Assembly (NCBI RefSeq): GCF_014845115.1
Contig: NZ_NKUI01000010.1
Coordinates: 1 to 49,005 of the forward strand
DNA from: Methylorubrum zatmanii
GTDB taxonomy: Bacteria; Pseudomonadota; Alphaproteobacteria; Rhizobiales; Beijerinckiaceae
Length of the DNA stretch: 49,005 nucleotides
Direction of reading: 5' to 3'
Shown here: positions 17,498 to 26,088 of the stretch, piece by piece
Numbering within the stretch: position 1 is the first letter of the stretch
How the letters are laid out: every line of letters begins with the position of its first letter
Notes under the pieces: model-generated
Seen by the model: the letters and a program-made list of their open reading frames with translations, nothing else
The model's database searches: none
What the model was told of the DNA's origin: nothing
Program-made: the position numbers and the translations under genes

Positions 17498-18219
17498 CAG
17501 CGGCCTCCCGGCACGGCCAGGCGCCGCTCCAGCAGGGTCGCGCCCGCCACCACCACGAGGTTGACGGCGAGGTAGAGCAGGGTGGCTGCGGTGAAGGCCT
17601 CGAACACCTGGAACGAGAATTCCTGCATCGCGCGCGCCCGCGCCGTCAGTTCCAGCAGACCGATGGTGAGGGCGACGGAGGTGTTCTTGAGGTTGTTCAG
17701 GAATTCCGAGGTCAGCGGGGGCAGGATGATCCGGTAGGCATGAGGCAACAGCACGAAGCGGTAGGTCTGCGCCACCGTGAGGCCGAGCGCCGTGCCCGCC
17801 AGCGCCTGGCCCCGCGGCAGGGAGCGGATGCCGGCCCGCACCTGCTCGGCCACCCGCGCGGCGGTGAAGAAGCCGAGGCACAAAACCGCCGTGTAGAACG
17901 GCGCGTCCGGCATCTGCTTGACGGCGGCGCCGATCCGCGCGGGCAGGAGTTCCGGCAGCACGAAGTACCAGAGGAACATCTGCACTAGCAGCGGCACGTT
18001 GCGGAACAGCTCGACATAGGCCGCGCCCACCGCGTTGGCGGCCCGCGAGGGCAGGGTCCGCATCACCCCGATCACCGAGCCGAGCCCGAAGGCGATGGCC
18101 CAGGAACCGAGGGCGGTGAGCACGGTCCAGGCGAGCCCCGAGAGCAGCATGTCGGCATAGGTGCCGGTGCCCTCGGGCGAGGGCTCGAACAGGACGCCCC
18201 AGTTCCAGTGATAGGTCAT
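17497..18219 (-). CDS. gltJ: Glutamate/aspartate-type ABC transporter permease
   Basis: 240 residues, PAAT permease. It opens MTYHWNWGVLFEPSPEG, as in GltJ proteins (YxWNWGVF..). EAA loop: EQVRAGIRSLPRGQALAGTA and LGLTVAQTYRFVLLPHAYR. Membrane segments include WTVLTALGSWAIAFGLGSVI and ATLLYLAVNLVVVAGATLL. It starts 17 bases after the binding-protein stop. Confidence 0.92.
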   Translation of the reverse strand: MTYHWNWGVLFEPSPEGTGTYADMLLSGLAWTVLTALGSWAIAFGLGSVIGVMRTLPSRAANAVGAAYVELFRNVPLLVQMFLWYFVLPELLPARIGAAVKQMPDAPFYTAVLCLGFFTAARVAEQVRAGIRSLPRGQALAGTALGLTVAQTYRFVLLPHAYRIILPPLTSEFLNNLKNTSVALTIGLLELTARARAMQEFSFQVFEAFTAATLLYLAVNLVVVAGATLLERRLAVPGGR

Positions 18220-18236
18220 CGGGAGCGGCCGCCGGT

Positions 18237-19142
18237 TCAGTAGGCGGCCGGGTCCGCGCTGTCGCTCGGGCTGGACAGAACCTTCCGCATCGCCTCGCTC
18301 AAGGGGAGATGCAGGTTGATGCCCCGCGGCGGGATGGCCTGCGTGAACCACCTGTCGTAGAGCGCCCTGCCCTCCGGGCTCGTGTAGAGCGCGGCGGTCG
18401 CGGCATCGACCACGGCCTTGAACGGCGCGTCGTCCTTGCGCAGCATGATGGCGTAGGGCTCCGGCCGCGACTGGGCCTCGGAGGAGATCGCGTAGGCCTC
18501 CGGCGTCTTCGCCCCGGCGACCAGGGCGGCGAGCAGCACGTCGTCCATCACGAAGGCGTCGGCGCGCCCGGTCTCGACCATCAGGAAGGCCTCCGCATGG
18601 TCCTTGGCGGGCAGGATCCGCATTCCGAGCCCGCGGGCCGCGTTGATCTCGTTGATCTGGCGGATGCTGGTGGTGCCCGAGGTCGAGACCACGGTGCGGC
18701 CCTTCAGGTCGTCGGTCCTGTCGAGCCCCTTCTCCTTCTTGGCCACGAAGCGCGTGGCGGTGAGGAAGTGGGTGTTGGTGAAGGCGGCCTGCCGCTGGCG
18801 GTCGGCGTTGTTGGTGGTCGAGCCGCATTCGAGGTCGATCGTCCCGTTGGCGATCAGCGGGATGCGGGTGGCGGAGGTGACCGGATTGAGCTTCACCTCC
18901 AGCTGGTCGAGCTTGAGATGGGCTTTGACCGCCTCGGCGACCTTGAGGCAGATCTCGTAGGCGTAGCCCACCGGCTTCTGGTTGCCGTCGAGATAGGAGA
19001 AGGGCACCGAGGCGTCGCGGTAGCCGAGCGTGAGGGCGCCCCTCTCCTTCACCTTCCTCAGCGTCCCGGTCAGCTCCTGCGCCTGGGCGGGAAGGCAGGG
19101 GGCCGCGAGGAGAGTGAGCAGGAGCGCGGCCTTGAGGCGCAT
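18237..19142 (-). CDS. gltI: Glutamate/aspartate-type periplasmic binding protein
   Basis: 301 residues from MRLKAALLLTLLAAPCLPAQ, a classical signal peptide (cleavage near AQAQ). The mature part is an SBP_bac_3 protein: ALTLGYRDASVPFSYLD, LIANGTIDLECGSTTNNADR and GRTVVSTSGTTSIRQIN, all typical of GltI. In-frame codons upstream of 19142 are not part of it and resemble the tail of an unrelated protein. It delivers acidic amino acids to GltJKL; the exact ligand is inferred from family resemblance. Confidence 0.92.
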   Translation of the reverse strand: MRLKAALLLTLLAAPCLPAQAQELTGTLRKVKERGALTLGYRDASVPFSYLDGNQKPVGYAYEICLKVAEAVKAHLKLDQLEVKLNPVTSATRIPLIANGTIDLECGSTTNNADRQRQAAFTNTHFLTATRFVAKKEKGLDRTDDLKGRTVVSTSGTTSIRQINEINAARGLGMRILPAKDHAEAFLMVETGRADAFVMDDVLLAALVAGAKTPEAYAISSEAQSRPEPYAIMLRKDDAPFKAVVDAATAALYTSPEGRALYDRWFTQAIPPRGINLHLPLSEAMRKVLSSPSDSADPAAY

Positions 19143-19219
19143 CGGTGGAGTGTCCCAACCCTTGGCCGCCCGGCGGGCGGCGGCGGCACCATAGTGAGGC
19201 CGGCGGACGGGCTTGTCAT

Positions 19220-19343
19220 CCGCCGGCCGCACGATGGCGTCGCCGAACACCGGACGGAGGCGGTTCAGGTCGGGCTCGATCAGGCCGTGCCGCCGCGCGC
19301 TCTCCGCCCAGAGCGGGGCGGCGCCCGCCAGGTGATGCTCCAA
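19220..19343 (-). pseudogene. Possible remnant of an SDR/epimerase C-terminus
   Basis: Upstream of gltI and in its frame, the minus strand encodes APLWAESARRHGLIEPDLNR followed by LRPVFGDAI. From memory this resembles a segment near the end of extended SDR/NAD-dependent epimerase proteins of Rhizobiales. No start, Rossmann motif or further homology is visible, and the following residues (Arg/Ala/Pro rich) look like random GC-rich coding. A decayed gene end is the best guess. Confidence 0.3.
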
Positions 19344-19440
19344 CGTTCACCGTGCCGTCGAAGGGCGCCGTCGGCACCGGAGCCGCGCCCCTGTGCCGGG
19401 CAATCCAGGGGCGGCGGACCCTTGTTCCGCGACGATCGTC

Positions 19441-19461
19441 CCGGCCCGCCGCCCCGGCCGG
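19441..19461 (-). terminator. Hairpin after the GntP gene
   Basis: CCGGCC-9-GGCCGG starting four bases beyond the GntP stop codon on the minus strand. The stem is GC-only and has no T-run, so termination activity is uncertain. Confidence 0.35.
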
Positions 19462-19464
19462 CGC

Positions 19465-20856
19465 TCAGACCAGGCCGGTCAGGTAATAGACCCCGATCAC
19501 GACGAACACGGCCACGGTCTTGATGATCGTGATCGCGAAGATGTCGCCGTAGGATTGCCGATGGGTCAGGCCGGTGACGGCGAGCAGGGTGATCACCGCG
19601 CCGTTATGCGGCAGCGTGTCCATGCCGCCGCTCGCCATCGACGCGACCCGGTGCATCACCTCCAGCGGGATGCCGGCGGCCTGCGCCGCCTCGATGAAGC
19701 GGCCGGACAGGGCGGCCAGCGCGATGGAGAGGCCGCCCGAGGCGGAGCCGGTGACGCCGGCCAGCACGTTGACCGTCACCGCCTCGTTGATCAGCGGGTT
19801 GGGGATCGCCGACAGCGCATCCGAGATCACCTTGAAGCCGGGCAGGGCGGCGATGACCGCACCGAAGCCGTATTCGGTGGCGGTGTTCATGCCCGCGAGC
19901 AGCGCCCCCGCCACCGCCGCCTTCGAGCCCTCGGAGAAGCGCGCGGCGAGGTTGCGGAAGCCGAGGAGCACGGTGGCCAGGATGCCGGCGAGCAGGGCGC
20001 CCTGCACCGCCCAGATCGCCGCCACCGTCTTGATCGGCACGGTGACCGGGTTGGCGGCCATCTCCGGCGTCAGCGCGGCGCTCGCCTGATCGCCATAGGT
20101 GCCGGTGATCCAGGCGAGCAGCAGCCGGTTGCCGATCCCGACGATGAGCAGCGGCAGGATCGCCACCGCCGGGTGGATCACGACCCGGTCCTCGACCGCC
20201 TGCGGCTCGTTGCTGTGGCCCTCGCCATAGCCCTCGTCCCCGGCCCGGCGGCGGCGCCATTCGAGATAGGCGACGCCCGCCGCGAACACGAACAGCGCGC
20301 CGATCACCCCGAGCCAGGGAGCGGCATAGGCATCGGTCTTGAAGAAGGAGGCGGGGATGATGTTCTGGATCTGCGGGGTGCCCGGCAGGGTGTCCATGGT
20401 GAAGGTGAAGGCACCGAGCGCGATCGTGCCGGGGATCAGGCGCTTGGGGATCCGGCTCCTGCGGAACAGCTCGGCGGCGAAGGGGTAGACGGCGAACACC
20501 GCCACGAACAGCGAGACGCCGCCATAGGTGAGGATGGCGCCCACCAGCACGATGGCGACGATCGCCCTGCCCTCCCCCAGCAATCCGGTCACGGCGCCGA
20601 CGATGGAGCGGGCAAAGCCTGAGATTTCCACGAGCTTGCCGAACACGGCCCCGAGCAGGAAGACGGGGAAGTAGAGCTTCAGGAAGCCGACGAGCTTCTC
20701 CATGAACAGGCCGGAGAACAGCACCGGCACCGCCGCCGGATCGGTGAGCAGCACCGCCCCCATGGCGGCGACGGGGGCGAACAGGATCACCGAGAAGCCG
20801 CGATAGGCGATCCCCATCAGGAAGAAGAGCGCGGCGAGGCAGATCAGGAAACTCAA
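19465..20856 (-). CDS. GntP family permease
   Basis: 463 residues from a TTG at 20856 (LSFLICLAALFFLMGIAYRG) with GGAGG nine bases upstream; this beats the longer Arg/Gly-rich extension. About twelve to fourteen membrane segments. GntP/citrate-transporter family signatures: FLLGAVFGKLVEISGFARSI, ILTYGGVSLFVAVFAVYPFA, FTMDTLPGTPQIQNIIP, VTGSASGGLSIALAAL and the region GGMDTLPHNGAVITLLAV. Family members carry gluconate, hydroxybutyrate or related organic acids with protons; the substrate is not clear. Single-gene unit between the glt operon and a GNAT gene. Confidence 0.87.
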   Translation of the reverse strand: MSFLICLAALFFLMGIAYRGFSVILFAPVAAMGAVLLTDPAAVPVLFSGLFMEKLVGFLKLYFPVFLLGAVFGKLVEISGFARSIVGAVTGLLGEGRAIVAIVLVGAILTYGGVSLFVAVFAVYPFAAELFRRSRIPKRLIPGTIALGAFTFTMDTLPGTPQIQNIIPASFFKTDAYAAPWLGVIGALFVFAAGVAYLEWRRRRAGDEGYGEGHSNEPQAVEDRVVIHPAVAILPLLIVGIGNRLLLAWITGTYGDQASAALTPEMAANPVTVPIKTVAAIWAVQGALLAGILATVLLGFRNLAARFSEGSKAAVAGALLAGMNTATEYGFGAVIAALPGFKVISDALSAIPNPLINEAVTVNVLAGVTGSASGGLSIALAALSGRFIEAAQAAGIPLEVMHRVASMASGGMDTLPHNGAVITLLAVTGLTHRQSYGDIFAITIIKTVAVFVVIGVYYLTGLV

Positions 20857-20944
20857 GGCGGACGTCCTCCCCCCGCACCGATTCTCTCCCGGTGCGCGGC
20901 GCCCACTCTGCCCCAAGCGCGGCCGTGTTCAATGGAGAGGCGGG

Positions 20945-21436
20945 TCACAGGCTCCGATGCATCACCAGGGCATCGACCGGTCCGCGCTCCGGATGGCGGA
21001 AGACGCCGGGCAGGCGACCGATCTCCCGGAGGCCCAGGCTGGTCCAGAGCGCGACCGCGCGGGTGTTGGTGGCCACCACGAGGTTGAACTGCATCGCGGA
21101 AAAGCCCAGTGCCCGGGCCGTCTCGAAGGAATGCAGCCCCATGGCGCGGGCGATTCCCCTGCCCCGCGCCTCGGGGTGGGTCGCGTAGGCGCCGTTGGCG
21201 ACGTGGTCGCCGGCTCCGAGCTGGTTGGCGCGGATGTAGTAGCTGCCGAGGATCGCGCCGGCGCTCTCCGCGACGAAGACGTGATGCCCCGGCGAGAACC
21301 AGTAGGCGAGCGCCCTGCCCCGGTTCCAGTCCCGGGGCAGGGCAAAGGTCTCTCCCTCCCGCAGGATCGGTTCCAGGATGGACCAGATCGCGTCGTGGTC
21401 GGGCGCTTGAGCGAGGCGGATGGAGAGGTCGGTCAT
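20945..21436 (-). CDS. GNAT family N-acetyltransferase
   Basis: 163 residues from MTDLSIRLAQAPDHDAIW. GNAT motifs: GSYYIRANQLGAGDHVANGA (strand 4), acetyl-CoA loop YATHPEARGRGIARAMG with the R-G-x-G-I/A pattern, and the C-terminal NTRAVALWTSLGLREIGRLP. It transfers an acetyl group from acetyl-CoA to an unknown amine. The end DALVMHRSL is complete. Confidence 0.88.
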   Translation of the reverse strand: MTDLSIRLAQAPDHDAIWSILEPILREGETFALPRDWNRGRALAYWFSPGHHVFVAESAGAILGSYYIRANQLGAGDHVANGAYATHPEARGRGIARAMGLHSFETARALGFSAMQFNLVVATNTRAVALWTSLGLREIGRLPGVFRHPERGPVDALVMHRSL

Positions 21437-21796
21437 CGTGTCCGTGAGAGGGGCGGAGGCGGTGAGCGGCCTCATATACCAGTCCAGCGTGATCCCAGCC
21501 GATGATCGCGGGGAGACAGCGGGCGTCTTGCGGGAGCCATGAATACGGCCCGGATGCCGCCCTCGAAGGCGGCGCAGAGACAAGCGGGCGGATCTTTCGG
21601 AGTAGACAAGCCATCCTTTTGGAGGGCAAGCGCCAATTGGAAAGATTTTTCCGCCCAATGTTCGCAACATTTATTCGATACATTCAATCCGTTCATCTTA
21701 CACAATATTGACAGAAAATCTCTTTCGCCTGCGTCCTCTTCCGAGGCCGGCCGTTCGCGCCGGCTTCGCGAAACGCTGTCGGAGGGAGCAAACGCC
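21437..21796. other. Intergenic region with A/T-rich core
   Basis: 360 bases between the divergent GNAT and secreted-protein genes. The stretch 21590-21725 is strikingly A/T rich for this genome (for example TTATTCGATACATTCAATCC). TTGACA at 21708-21713 could be a -35 box for the downstream gene, but no matching -10 is visible at 16-18 bases. Promoters for both flanking genes probably lie here. Confidence 0.45.
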
Positions 21797-22315
21797 ATGT
21801 TTCGGAAATCGACGATCCTGAGCGCCACCCTGGGCGCCATCTTCGCTGCCACCCTGTCACCGGCCCTTCCGGGCACGGCCATCGCCATGCCGATGGGCGG
21901 AAGCTTCAGCGGCCGCGTCGACACCCAAGAACCGCAGGTGCTCGGGCCGAACGAGGTCCGAGTCCAGCAGACCGCATCCGGCATCAATTCCGGTCCCGGC
22001 ACGCCCCTCGACGGCGCCCGGGTCCAGTGGGTGGAAACCGTCACGCTCAAGAACGGGCAGGGACCGGTGGAGGGCACCATCACCTTCACGACGCCCGGCG
22101 GCTCGACGTCGAGCCTCTACCGGGGCACGGTCAGCACGGACGCGCAGGGCCGGATCACGGCGACGGGGACTTACAGGGACAGTGCGGCCACGGGCGAATT
22201 CGCCGGCGTCAAGGGCAAGGGCACGTTCTCCCTCGCCTACACCTCGAAGACGGATTTCTCGGGGCAATGGCAGGGTGACGTGACCTTCCCCGGCCGGAAA
22301 TCGTCGCGGCGCTGA
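21797..22315 (+). CDS. Secreted hypothetical protein, 172 aa
   Basis: Starts MFRKSTILSATLGAIFAATL, a signal peptide with cleavage near GTAIAMP. A GGAGGGAGC Shine-Dalgarno sequence precedes the ATG. The mature protein is strand-rich with Thr/Gly repeats (GPVEGTITFTTPGGSTSSLY, GRITATGTYRDSAATGEFAG) and no Cys. It looks like a small beta-barrel or allene-oxide-cyclase-like fold, but no family is certain. Upstream in-frame codons back to 21539 are not needed. Confidence 0.7.
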   Translation: MFRKSTILSATLGAIFAATLSPALPGTAIAMPMGGSFSGRVDTQEPQVLGPNEVRVQQTASGINSGPGTPLDGARVQWVETVTLKNGQGPVEGTITFTTPGGSTSSLYRGTVSTDAQGRITATGTYRDSAATGEFAGVKGKGTFSLAYTSKTDFSGQWQGDVTFPGRKSSRR

Positions 22316-22335
22316 AACCGCGACCGGATCCTGTG

Positions 22336-23190
22336 TCAGCCGGAGACGGAACCGGGCGCCGGGCGGCGCTCCGGCTCCGTGACCGGCGCCGCTCGATCCA
22401 TTTGGTTCGCTTGGCGCGCCTCCCCGCCGGGGATCGGCGCGATCCGACCCCAGCCCGGCAGCTTGAGGGCGGGGCGGCGCCAATCGAGGCCCGCCACCGC
22501 CCCGAGCAGGTTGATCTCCAGCCCGTCGACCCAGCCGACGGTGAGACCGACATAGCCGCGCCAGGACAGGCGCAGGCCGGTGCCGCTCGGGGTGCGCTCG
22601 ATGACGCGGCCCGGCGGCGTCCAGTCCTTGCCCAGGGCGGTCGGCGGCAGCGGCACGTCGTTGTCGGGAATGCGCGCGACGACGTGGGCGGCGAAGGTGT
22701 TCGAGTTCGGGCCCGGCCAGGCCCGGTAGGAGCCCTGGCTCCGGTAGGGATAATCCGCCACCGCCGCCCGGATCGGCGGGATCGCCCGCGCCGCCGCCTC
22801 GCCGTCGAGTGCGAGCACGATCTCCGGCGCATTGCCGAACCAGCGCCCGTCCGGGGCATAGGCATCGGTGCGCACCGGATGGCCCCAGCCGACGACGTCG
22901 TAGCGGGTGTAGCGGGGCGCGCCCGCCTCCTTCACCACCACCCAGCTGTGATGGGCGACGATGCCCCGCCAGCGCCCGACCCGGGCGGCGTAGACCCGCA
23001 CCATCGCCCCCGGCACGGCGGCGGCCGGCGGCAACAGGCCGGCGCTCGACCAATCCGCCGTCGACCAGTTCTCCGCCCGTCCGCCCTTCACGCTCCACCA
23101 CAGGGCGTGGGTCGCGAGCGGAACCAGGAAGAGGAGGACGAGCGCGAAGAGAAGGAAACGCAGGGCGGGAACAAGCAGGTCGGCGAGCAT
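22336..23190 (-). CDS. DUF3750 domain-containing protein
   Basis: 284 residues from MLADLLVPALRFLLFALVLL, one N-terminal membrane segment. DUF3750 hallmarks: VRVYAARVGRWRGIVAHHSW, YDVVGWGHPVRTDAYAPDGR, YPYRSQGSYRAWPGPNSNTF and PPTALGKDW. Function unknown; the conserved His, Cys-free core and membrane anchor suggest a periplasmic enzyme-like domain. It faces the preceding secreted-protein gene tail to tail with 20 bases between them and is divergent from the TonB receptor. Confidence 0.88.
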   Translation of the reverse strand: MLADLLVPALRFLLFALVLLFLVPLATHALWWSVKGGRAENWSTADWSSAGLLPPAAAVPGAMVRVYAARVGRWRGIVAHHSWVVVKEAGAPRYTRYDVVGWGHPVRTDAYAPDGRWFGNAPEIVLALDGEAAARAIPPIRAAVADYPYRSQGSYRAWPGPNSNTFAAHVVARIPDNDVPLPPTALGKDWTPPGRVIERTPSGTGLRLSWRGYVGLTVGWVDGLEINLLGAVAGLDWRRPALKLPGWGRIAPIPGGEARQANQMDRAAPVTEPERRPAPGSVSG

Positions 23191-23359
23191 CGAACCCAAT
23201 GTCACGGTCGGGCGCGCCCGGAACAAGCACGGCGACGCCACGGACCGTGTCCCAGCGCACGCCTCGCCCCGGCCCCCTCTGATGCAGCTCGGCCACATCG
23301 CCCGAGGATCGCATCGCGCGCCGCGTCAATGACTGATTGCGCGGAGGCCAAGCCTTGCA

Positions 23360-23395
23360 ACGTTGTAACATCCCTGTGATGAAACATTGTAACGT
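23360..23395 (+). promoter_or_regulatory. Tandem 12-mers, Zur-like operator candidates
   Basis: ACGTTGTAACAT (23360-23371) and ACATTGTAACGT (23384-23395) fit ACRTTGTAACRT and start exactly 24 bases apart. The second is nearly the reverse complement of the first's arrangement. The TTGTAAC core and position just before a TonB receptor resemble Zur or similar metal-responsive boxes of alphaproteobacteria. Two helical turns would place two dimers on the same DNA face. The regulator is not proven. Confidence 0.5.
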
Positions 23396-23414
23396 AGCAA
23401 GTTGGAAGACGGGT

Positions 23415-25577
23415 ATGCGGCGCGGGCGCTCGGGACGAATGCTGCTGGTGACGGGGGCCATGCTGACGGCGGGCACCGCCCCGGCGGCGCAGGCGCAGGA
23501 GACCACCAAGCAGGAGGCCACCACGCTGGAGGAGATCAGCGTGACCTCGGTCAGCCCGATCCAGACCAGGGCCGCCGCCCCGGCGACCGCCGCCGATGCC
23601 CTGCCCCCGGCGGCCCGCACGGCCGAGGTGCTGCCGGTGGTGACCAACACCTTCTCCCCGGTCACCGTGATCCCGCAGGACCGGATCGCCCGCGACCAGC
23701 CGCGCACCCTCGGCGACGCCCTGTTCGACCGGCCGGGCATCTCGTCCTCGACCTACGCGCCGGGGGCGGCCTCGCGCCCGATCATCCGCGGCCTCGACAA
23801 TGCGCGGGTGCGCATCCAGGAGAACGGCATCGTCAATGGCGGCGTGTCGGATCTCGGCGAGGACCACGCGGTGCCGGTCAACCCGCTGAATGCCAGCCGG
23901 ATCGAGGTGATCCGCGGCCCCGCCACCCTGCGCTACGGCTCGGGCGCCATCGGCGGCGTGGTCTCGGCCGAGAACAATCAGGTGCCGACCTTCATCCCCG
24001 CCCGCGGGATCACGGGCCAGGTCACCACCGGCTACACCACGGTCGATAACGGCCGGACCGGCGCGGCCAGCGTCGATGCCGGCGCCAACGGGATCGCCGT
24101 CCATGCCGACGGGTTCAAGACCGCCACCGATTCCTACGCGATCCCCGGCGGCATCCAGCGCAATTCGGCGACCGAGTCGCAGGGCGGCTCCTTCGGCCTC
24201 TCGGCGATCGGCGACCGCGGCTTCGTCGGCGTCGCCTTCAGCCATTACGACGCGCTCTACCAGATCCCCGGCGGCGAGGCCGAGGAGGCCCGCACGCGGC
24301 TGACCCCGAACCAGGACCGTCTGCTCGCCCGCGGCGAATACCGACCGCTGAACGGACCGTTCGAGGTGCTGCGGTTCTGGGCCGGCGGCTCGGTCTACCG
24401 CCACGAGGAGATCGGCATCGGCGAGAACGGGATCGAGGGCACGCAGGCGATCTTCAAGAACCGCGAGGTCGAGGCCCGCTTCGAGGCGCAGCACGTGCCG
24501 GTCTTCACCGCGCTCGGCACCCTCACCGGCGCGGTCGGCGTGCAGACGGGCCGGCGGGTGCTGAACTCGCAGCTCGAAAGCTTCCTGCCGAAGACCGAGT
24601 CACGCTCGCTCGCCGGCTACTGGTTCGAGGAACTGGCGGTGGGCCACGGCCTGCGCTTCCAGGCGGCGGCCCGGATCGAGGGCGACCGGCTCAACAGCAC
24701 CGCGACGCTCTTCCCCGGCGATTATCTGCCTGACGGCAACGACCTGATCCACTATCCCCTGACCCGCCGCTTCGCCCCGAAGAGCGCGAGCATCGGCGCG
24801 TTGCAGGACCTGCCCTACGGCTTCGTGGCGAGCATCAACGGCTCCTATGTCGAGCGCGCGCCCACCGGCTACGAGCTGTTCTCGCAGGGCCCGCACGACG
24901 CCACCGCGACCTTCGAGATCGGCGATCCGACCCTGCGGCTGGAGCGGGCCCGCACCGTCGAGATCTCTCTCCGCCGGGCGGAAGGGCCGCTGCGCCTCGA
25001 CGCCACCGGGTACTACACCCGCTATACCGGCTTCATCTACAAGCGCGACACCGGCAACCGCTGCGACGACGACTTCGCCTCCTGCGGCACCGGGGACGAG
25101 CTGCGCCAGATCGTCTACTCGCAGGCCAACGCCACCTTCTACGGCGCCGAGATCGGCGCGCAGCTCGACCTCTTCGCCGTCGGCGACGGCTGGGCCGGCC
25201 TCGAGGCGCAGTACGATTTCGTCCGCGCCCAGTTCGACGATGGCTCCTACGTGCCGCGCATCCCGCCCCACCGACTCGGCGGCGGCGCCTTCGTGCGGGC
25301 CAATGGCTGGTTCGCGCGGGTGAACCTGCTGCACGCCTTCGACCATACCGAGATCGCCCCGTTCGAGACGACCACGCCGGGCTGGAACGACCTGCGCGCG
25401 GAAGTCGCCTACACCCAGGCCCTCGATCCGGCGGTCTACGGCGCCACCGAGGTGACGCTGGGCCTGCAGGGCCGCAACCTGCTCGACGACGACATCCGCA
25501 ACTCGGCCTCGTTCAAGAAGGACGAGATCCTGCTGCCGGGCCGCAATGTCCGCCTGTTCCTGACGGCGCGGTTCTGA
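23415..25577 (+). CDS. TonB-dependent outer-membrane receptor, ZnuD-like
   Basis: 720 residues from MRRGRSGRMLLVTGAMLTAG, with GGAAG six bases upstream. Earlier in-frame Met codons (from 23337) would place the operator-like repeats inside the gene. Signal peptide ends near AAQAQ. Plug domain: LEEISVTSV (TonB box region), RTLGDALFDRPGISSSTYAP, RPIIRGLDNARVRIQENGI and RIEVIRGPATLRYGSGAIGG. The barrel ends in the typical aromatic C-terminus (NVRLFLTARF). A loop with a Cys pair (CDDDFASC) recalls ZnuD-type receptors. It probably imports a metal chelate, possibly zinc; substrate is inferred. Confidence 0.9.
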   Translation: MRRGRSGRMLLVTGAMLTAGTAPAAQAQETTKQEATTLEEISVTSVSPIQTRAAAPATAADALPPAARTAEVLPVVTNTFSPVTVIPQDRIARDQPRTLGDALFDRPGISSSTYAPGAASRPIIRGLDNARVRIQENGIVNGGVSDLGEDHAVPVNPLNASRIEVIRGPATLRYGSGAIGGVVSAENNQVPTFIPARGITGQVTTGYTTVDNGRTGAASVDAGANGIAVHADGFKTATDSYAIPGGIQRNSATESQGGSFGLSAIGDRGFVGVAFSHYDALYQIPGGEAEEARTRLTPNQDRLLARGEYRPLNGPFEVLRFWAGGSVYRHEEIGIGENGIEGTQAIFKNREVEARFEAQHVPVFTALGTLTGAVGVQTGRRVLNSQLESFLPKTESRSLAGYWFEELAVGHGLRFQAAARIEGDRLNSTATLFPGDYLPDGNDLIHYPLTRRFAPKSASIGALQDLPYGFVASINGSYVERAPTGYELFSQGPHDATATFEIGDPTLRLERARTVEISLRRAEGPLRLDATGYYTRYTGFIYKRDTGNRCDDDFASCGTGDELRQIVYSQANATFYGAEIGAQLDLFAVGDGWAGLEAQYDFVRAQFDDGSYVPRIPPHRLGGGAFVRANGWFARVNLLHAFDHTEIAPFETTTPGWNDLRAEVAYTQALDPAVYGATEVTLGLQGRNLLDDDIRNSASFKKDEILLPGRNVRLFLTARF

Positions 25578-25592
25578 CGGGGCGGGCCGGTT

Positions 25593-26015
25593 CTACTTCC
25601 CCTTCGGCGGCTTGGCCGCCGGGCGCTCCGGCGGCGTGACGGCGCCCGCCACCGTCCAGTGGCACACCGCCATGCCCCGGAGGGTGAGGCAATCGTAGGC
25701 GCGGCCGTTGAGGGAGACGTGGTCGGCGATCTCCGTCACCGCCGCGCGGTCCAGCGGGTTGCAGCCGAGATCGGATTTCGGGTCGCGGATCAGGGCGAGG
25801 GCGGCGGCGCGGTCCTCGCCGGTCCTGAGCAGGAGGCTGCGCAGGTTGGCAAGCGAGGTGCAGCCGATCACGGTGTCGGCCGCGGCCTTCGGGGCCGCCT
25901 TCTGATCGCCGGGACGAGGCGCCGCCCCTTGCCCCGCCCCCTGCGCCGCCGCGCCGGAAACGGAGAGCACCAGGGCCGCGAGGGCCGGCAGGACGGAGGA
26001 CGGCAGGCGGGGCAT
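25593..26015 (-). CDS. Secreted hypothetical protein with Cys motif, 140 aa
   Basis: MPRLPSSVLPALAALVLSVS is a signal peptide (cleavage near AAAQG). The mature domain has four Cys (IGCTSLANLRSLL, LGCNPLD, YDCLTLRG, AVCHWTVAG), probably two disulfides. The ends are Pro/Ala/Lys rich and look unstructured. No family recognised. Tail to tail with the TonB receptor, 15 bases apart. Confidence 0.7.
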   Translation of the reverse strand: MPRLPSSVLPALAALVLSVSGAAAQGAGQGAAPRPGDQKAAPKAAADTVIGCTSLANLRSLLLRTGEDRAAALALIRDPKSDLGCNPLDRAAVTEIADHVSLNGRAYDCLTLRGMAVCHWTVAGAVTPPERPAAKPPKGK

Positions 26016-26088
26016 CGGCGGGTCTCGCGCGGGACGCCGCCCTCATATCACGCCCGCCCCCGACTGCCGAAAGCCGGGCGCCGGCCTC

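Noticed and set aside
15260..17575. 771-residue plus-strand frame
   Set aside because: It crosses the palindrome, the DUF6894 gene and two ABC transporter genes in antisense; no protein character.
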